Positions 60,714 to 64,000 of a DNA stretch of 64,000 nt are shown here, one piece after another (position 1 is the stretch's first letter; each line of letters starts with the position of its first letter). The notes under the pieces were generated by a model, which saw only the letters and a program-made list of their open reading frames with translations, did not search any database and was not told where the DNA came from. The DNA comes from Dentipellis sp. KUC8613 (lineage: Eukaryota > Basidiomycota > Agaricomycetes > Russulales > Hericiaceae), in contig NSJX01000010.1 in NCBI GenBank assembly GCA_002286715.1, positions 250,656-314,655 on the forward strand, given 5' to 3'. The position numbers and the translations under genes were made by a program.

Positions 60714-61037
60714 CGCTTCTCAACCCCATCTCCATCCGCACGCCGCACGCCGCACGCGTCCATCAGATAACCGCACCTCGAGGCAGGCCGGGCGTATCGG
60801 TGTATCTCCGAGGCCGCACTGTCACGTATGTTGCGATCGTGGACCGTGGATCGTGGATTGGGTGGGTGGGACGTAATGCCGTCGCCCGTTGGTTCTAAGC
60901 TGGAGTTGGTGAGTTGACTTGGGTTGGAGGTGGAAGTGGATGCCGGGCCGGCGCGCGTGCTGGGCATGCGATGCGATGTTTGTGGTCAGGCGGCTGGTGT
61001 TGTGTAGTGTGCAGCGCCAGGATCCGACGCGGGGCGT

Positions 61038-61079
61038 GGTATTTGGTATATGGTATATGGTATATGGTATATGGTATAT
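61038..61079 (+). repeat. (GGTATAT)6 heptamer repeat
   Basis: One degenerate unit (GGTATTT) and five exact GGTATAT units. Confidence 0.95.
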
Positions 61080-62059
61080 GATATGCCTTTTGTTCGATAT
61101 TGACGTTGACGCAGGTGTACAGTAGATGCAGGCGCGCTACGCCATCATGCGCATGCGCACGCGTCTTGTCTTCGAGTCTTCGGTCTTCGAAGACGTCGAC
61201 GTTGACGTCGAGCTTGCTGAAGTACAAACTACAGACTATAGGCTTAGCCTTTGCGCTGCGAATCAGCCTCGAGCTCCTCATCGACGCCTCTCTCACTCTC
61301 ACCCCCGCTTCCCCACAACGCAACAACCCCCACCCTTGTCTGACAATCGATCCATCACCCCATCGCGAATCCCCCTCAAGGACAGGCAATTCCCGCTCCT
61401 AGCTGACCTGTAACGAGGGCCCGGGGCGAATCAGATAAGCGCCAGCACTCAACACTAAGCATCGAGCGATGGTGTTTGTTCCGTTATTGTGTATGGTGTA
61501 TGGTGCGGCGCCCGTGCCCGTGGGTTAATTTGTTGCAATTGCGTTGTCCCCGTCCCCGTCTCCGTGTGCGTATCCGTGTGTGCGTCTACGTCAATGACAT
61601 TGTGCTTGTCTGTCTCCGTCGCGGTCAGGTGGTAAGTGCTGGTCCCCGTCGCCGTCACCGTCACTGTACGTCTATGTCCCTGTGCCGGTCTCCGATGCAC
61701 AAGCGCAAGCGCGACGTCGGCGTCTCGCGTCCTGGTCTTCGCAGGACTTGGGCTCCGGACGCCGCACGTCGCATCATCGGACCAGGCGCGCGTGCGACTC
61801 GCGAGGGCGTCGTACGCGATCGTGGGCGTTCTGATCTCGTCGACGCGCACATGTGATTCCACTCCGTCCTTGCTTCCCCTATGCCTTCTCACTATACCTC
61901 ACAACCTTGCACCACACTAGCCGGTAGCTCCAAACCCACAAACCACAAAACTCATTCACCTCATTCACACAATAATACAACCACAACATCTCAATCTCAA
62001 TCTCAATCTCTGAACCCACGTGCAGATGGATAAACCTGTGTGTATGTACAGTAGAGTGA

Positions 62060-62115
62060 GCGGTAGATGGTAAGCGGTAGATGGTAGACGGGTAGATGGT
62101 AGAGGGTAGATGGGT
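62060..62115 (+). repeat. GGTAGATGGTA minisatellite
   Basis: Interleaved GGTAGATGG and GGTAGA(C/G)GG units, five or more copies, slightly irregular. Confidence 0.85.
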
Positions 62116-62324
62116 ACGACGGGTACTTATAGCTAATGTATATATGTATATAGTATGTACTTGAAAAGACGGAGACCGAGACCGAGATTCAAACTGTGAC
62201 TGATAGGAAACCAACTCCCCCGAGGCAGGCAGGCGAGTGGGCGGGCGGCGTACTTTTAGATGGCGGCTGGACGACGACGACGGCGAGAAGAGCGCAAATA
62301 ATAATCAGAAGCAAAGTGAAAAAC

Positions 62325-62378
62325 AAAAGGGAAGGAAGGAGAGAAGGGAAGGGGGAAGGAAGGGGGAAGGAAGGGGGA
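62325..62378 (+). repeat. 54 nt purine-only tract
   Basis: Uninterrupted A/G run, with GGGGGAAGGAA repeated. On the transcript strand of the zinc finger gene it is a polypyrimidine tract. Confidence 0.9.
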
Positions 62379-62603
62379 TGCGAGCGCGGGTAGGGGCAGA
62401 GCGGCATCTAAGTATTAGCGAGTATAACCAACCGACAGTGGAGCGGAGCGCGGAACGTGAACAGCGGGGAGGAGGAGGTACAAACAAACAGAGACAGACA
62501 GAGACAAACAAACAAGCAGCGAGGACAAGCACAGAGGTAGATAGACGATAGATGAGCTGATAGAAAAGAAAAGGAAAGAAAGGAGTAGGGGGGAGGCGGA
62601 GGC

Positions 62604-62627
62604 AAAAAGAAAAAGAAAAAGAAAAAG
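62604..62627 (+). repeat. (AAAAAG)4 microsatellite
   Basis: Four exact units, about 110 bp beyond the stop codon of the zinc finger gene. Confidence 0.95.
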
Positions 62628-62738
62628 CAAACAAAAGAATCCATATCCAATCGTCATCCGTGCGCCTTTTGACGTGTGTAAATGTAGGTGTAGATGTAGG
62701 AGATGTGGGGAGGTGCCGAGTCCGAATCCGAGCGCGCG

Positions 62739-63989
62739 TTACGACGCGACGCTGAACGCGCCGTACTGCCTTTGCGCCTGTGCCTGCGCCTGAGGGTCGA
62801 AGTACTGCCACGGGGCCTGCTGGCCGGGCGCCTGCTGCAGCACGGGCGTGCTCGGCGCCGTGTGCGCGGCCGTCGGGCGCGGCGCACTTGCGTTCGCGTT
62901 CGCACTGGCAGTGGACGCGCGGGCGGGCGTCGAGTGGCGCGACGACTTGGAGTGCTGCAGGCACTCGTGCTGGCCGCTCGCGAGCAGGCGCAGGCCGATT
63001 GCGCCGTGGTCGCCCGAGTGCTGATAGTGGTAGCCTTTGGAATGCTATCAGTACACCAGGAAGGGAGTAAATGGAGAAAAAGACGCACGGAGCCCGTTCA
63101 TGTTCTTGTACCGGCGCTGGCAGTCGGCGACGCCACACGCGAACGGGCGGAGCCTGCGCTCGGCCTCGCGCTCGACCTCGCGCATCTCGCCCTCGCTCAT
63201 GACGCCGCCGTCCGCGCCGCGCTGCGCGCCCTTCTCCGCAAGCAGCGCCTGGAGCGCCTCGAGGTCCTTCGGGGGCGCAAAGTTGCACGAGCCGTGCGTC
63301 ATGTGGTACTTGAGCCCGTTCGCCTGCTTGTACGACTTGGAGCAGTTCGGCTTCGGGCAGCGGAACGGCTTGGACAGCAGCAGCGACGACGCGGGCCGCG
63401 AGAGCGTCGTGCTCGCGCGCGGCGTCGACGCGGAGCCGGACGCGCCTGCCGAGGAGCCGGACGCGGACGCCGCGACGGCGATCGCGGGCGAGGACACGCG
63501 CGAGGTCGACGGCGTGCTCGCGGGCGTCTGCACGGGCGCGGACGCGCTGCCGCTTGCGCCGGTGCTCGAGCCGAAGAGCAGCGCGGGCGGCACGCAGCCG
63601 TTCGCCGCGTCGTGCTGGTGCGAGAGCCCGGGATTGACGGTGCCGGGCATCGCGCGCGAGTAGTCCGCGTAGCCGGCGTAGGCGTTGAAGGCCTGTGCGG
63701 GCGGGGGCGGCTGCTGGAACTGGGCGTGCGAGGATGGGAAGGGCCGCGTGGGGTGCGACGGGAGGGGCATGACGGCGGTCGTGTCGAAGGCGGAGATGGG
63801 GGACGACGGCGCGGACGCGTAGGCGGCGGCGGCGGCCTGGTAGGACGGGGGCTGCGGGTGCTGCTGGGGGTAGTGCTGCTGGAAGCCGGTGGCGTGGTGC
63901 GGGTAGGGCGCGAGCGGGGTGTGGAGGGGCGTCTGAGGGGGCGACGACGCGCTGCTGCTCGTGGGGCTGGTGTCTACGTCAAGCTCCAT
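62739..63989 (-). CDS. C2H2 zinc finger transcription factor, Sfp1-like (possibly 5' partial)
   Basis: Likely nuclear regulator, resembling Sfp1-type factors that control growth and ribosome genes. Two exons in the window: 63989-63089 and 63034-62739; 398 residues from the first visible ATG. The frame stays open to the window edge, where MELD is preceded by another ELD, so the true start may lie outside. Finger 1 (residues about 209-234): CPKPNCSKSYKQANGLKYHM then THGSC. Finger 2 (about 282-308): CGVADCQRRYKNMNGLRYHY then QH, split by the intron. The K/R-Y-K-x-x-NGL-K/R-YH core in both is characteristic of the Sfp1 group. A Pro/Gln/Ser/Ala-rich region precedes the fingers and a Gln-rich tail (QAQAQAQRQYG) follows. 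Confidence 0.82.
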
Positions 63990-64000
63990 GTCGAGCTCCA

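Larger units (their letters stand above)
56065..62738. other. gene-poor tract rich in simple repeats
   Basis: 6.7 kb without a gene I can support. Long frames on both strands at 57.9-59.4 kb overlap each other and consist of Arg/Ser/Pro/Ala-rich sequence, as expected from GC-rich DNA. Several microsatellites and a purine-only tract lie between 59.9 and 62.7 kb. The right end is the 3' side of the zinc finger gene. Confidence 0.5.

Overview
The window looks like nuclear DNA from a filamentous basidiomycete, most likely an Agaricomycete mushroom or polypore. Nearly every gene is split by introns of about 50-65 bp with GTRNGT..YAG borders, and several exons are only 11-22 bp. There are three class I hydrophobin genes and fungal-type families throughout (EPL1, F-box, DUF3433-like, mpaB-like, questin-oxidase-like). 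One assembly gap of Ns lies at 41194-42023. I rebuilt each gene by hand from splice sites and frame; the rebuilt CDS lengths are all multiples of three.

Layout. 1-3.4 kb: a 1.24 kb non-autonomous TIR element with TA target sites, then a divergent hydrophobin (minus). 4.1-14.2 kb: three copies of a soluble epoxide hydrolase-like gene. One is on minus (4134-5361). One plus copy is broken (7075-8097) and one is intact (12864-14180). The two plus copies lie in a duplicated block (6494-8141 and 12387-13918). Between them sit a chimeric gene fragment, an 845 bp element with 8 bp target-site duplications and a tRNA-like core, and a secreted aspartic protease. 14.5-18.8 kb: EMC8-like ER protein, TMEM19/DUF92 membrane protein and a short-chain dehydrogenase; the last two share a 266 bp divergent promoter. 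19.4-23.4 kb: one unresolved possible gene, otherwise empty.

23.4-40.6 kb is the gene-dense core: EPL1 (NuA4 subunit), a 1058-residue protein with repeated dsRBD-like modules, an mpaB-like oxygenase (divergent from it), an F-box protein, a questin-oxidase-like protein, and O-acetylhomoserine sulfhydrylase. 41-47.5 kb: the gap, two possible tiny membrane peptides, and two tandem paralogous hydrophobins. 50.6-56.1 kb: a DUF3433-like membrane protein and a DMT/EamA transporter. 56-62.7 kb is a gene-poor tract rich in simple repeats. The window ends inside or at the start of a C2H2 (Sfp1-like) transcription factor.

The genes do not form one pathway. Hydrophobins, the secreted protease and the epoxide hydrolases suit surface growth and substrate or xenobiotic handling. 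EPL1, EMC8 and the sulfhydrylase are housekeeping. The most unusual items are the multi-dsRBD-like protein, the epoxide hydrolase duplication with a precise intron presence/absence difference, and the element carrying a tRNA-like core.
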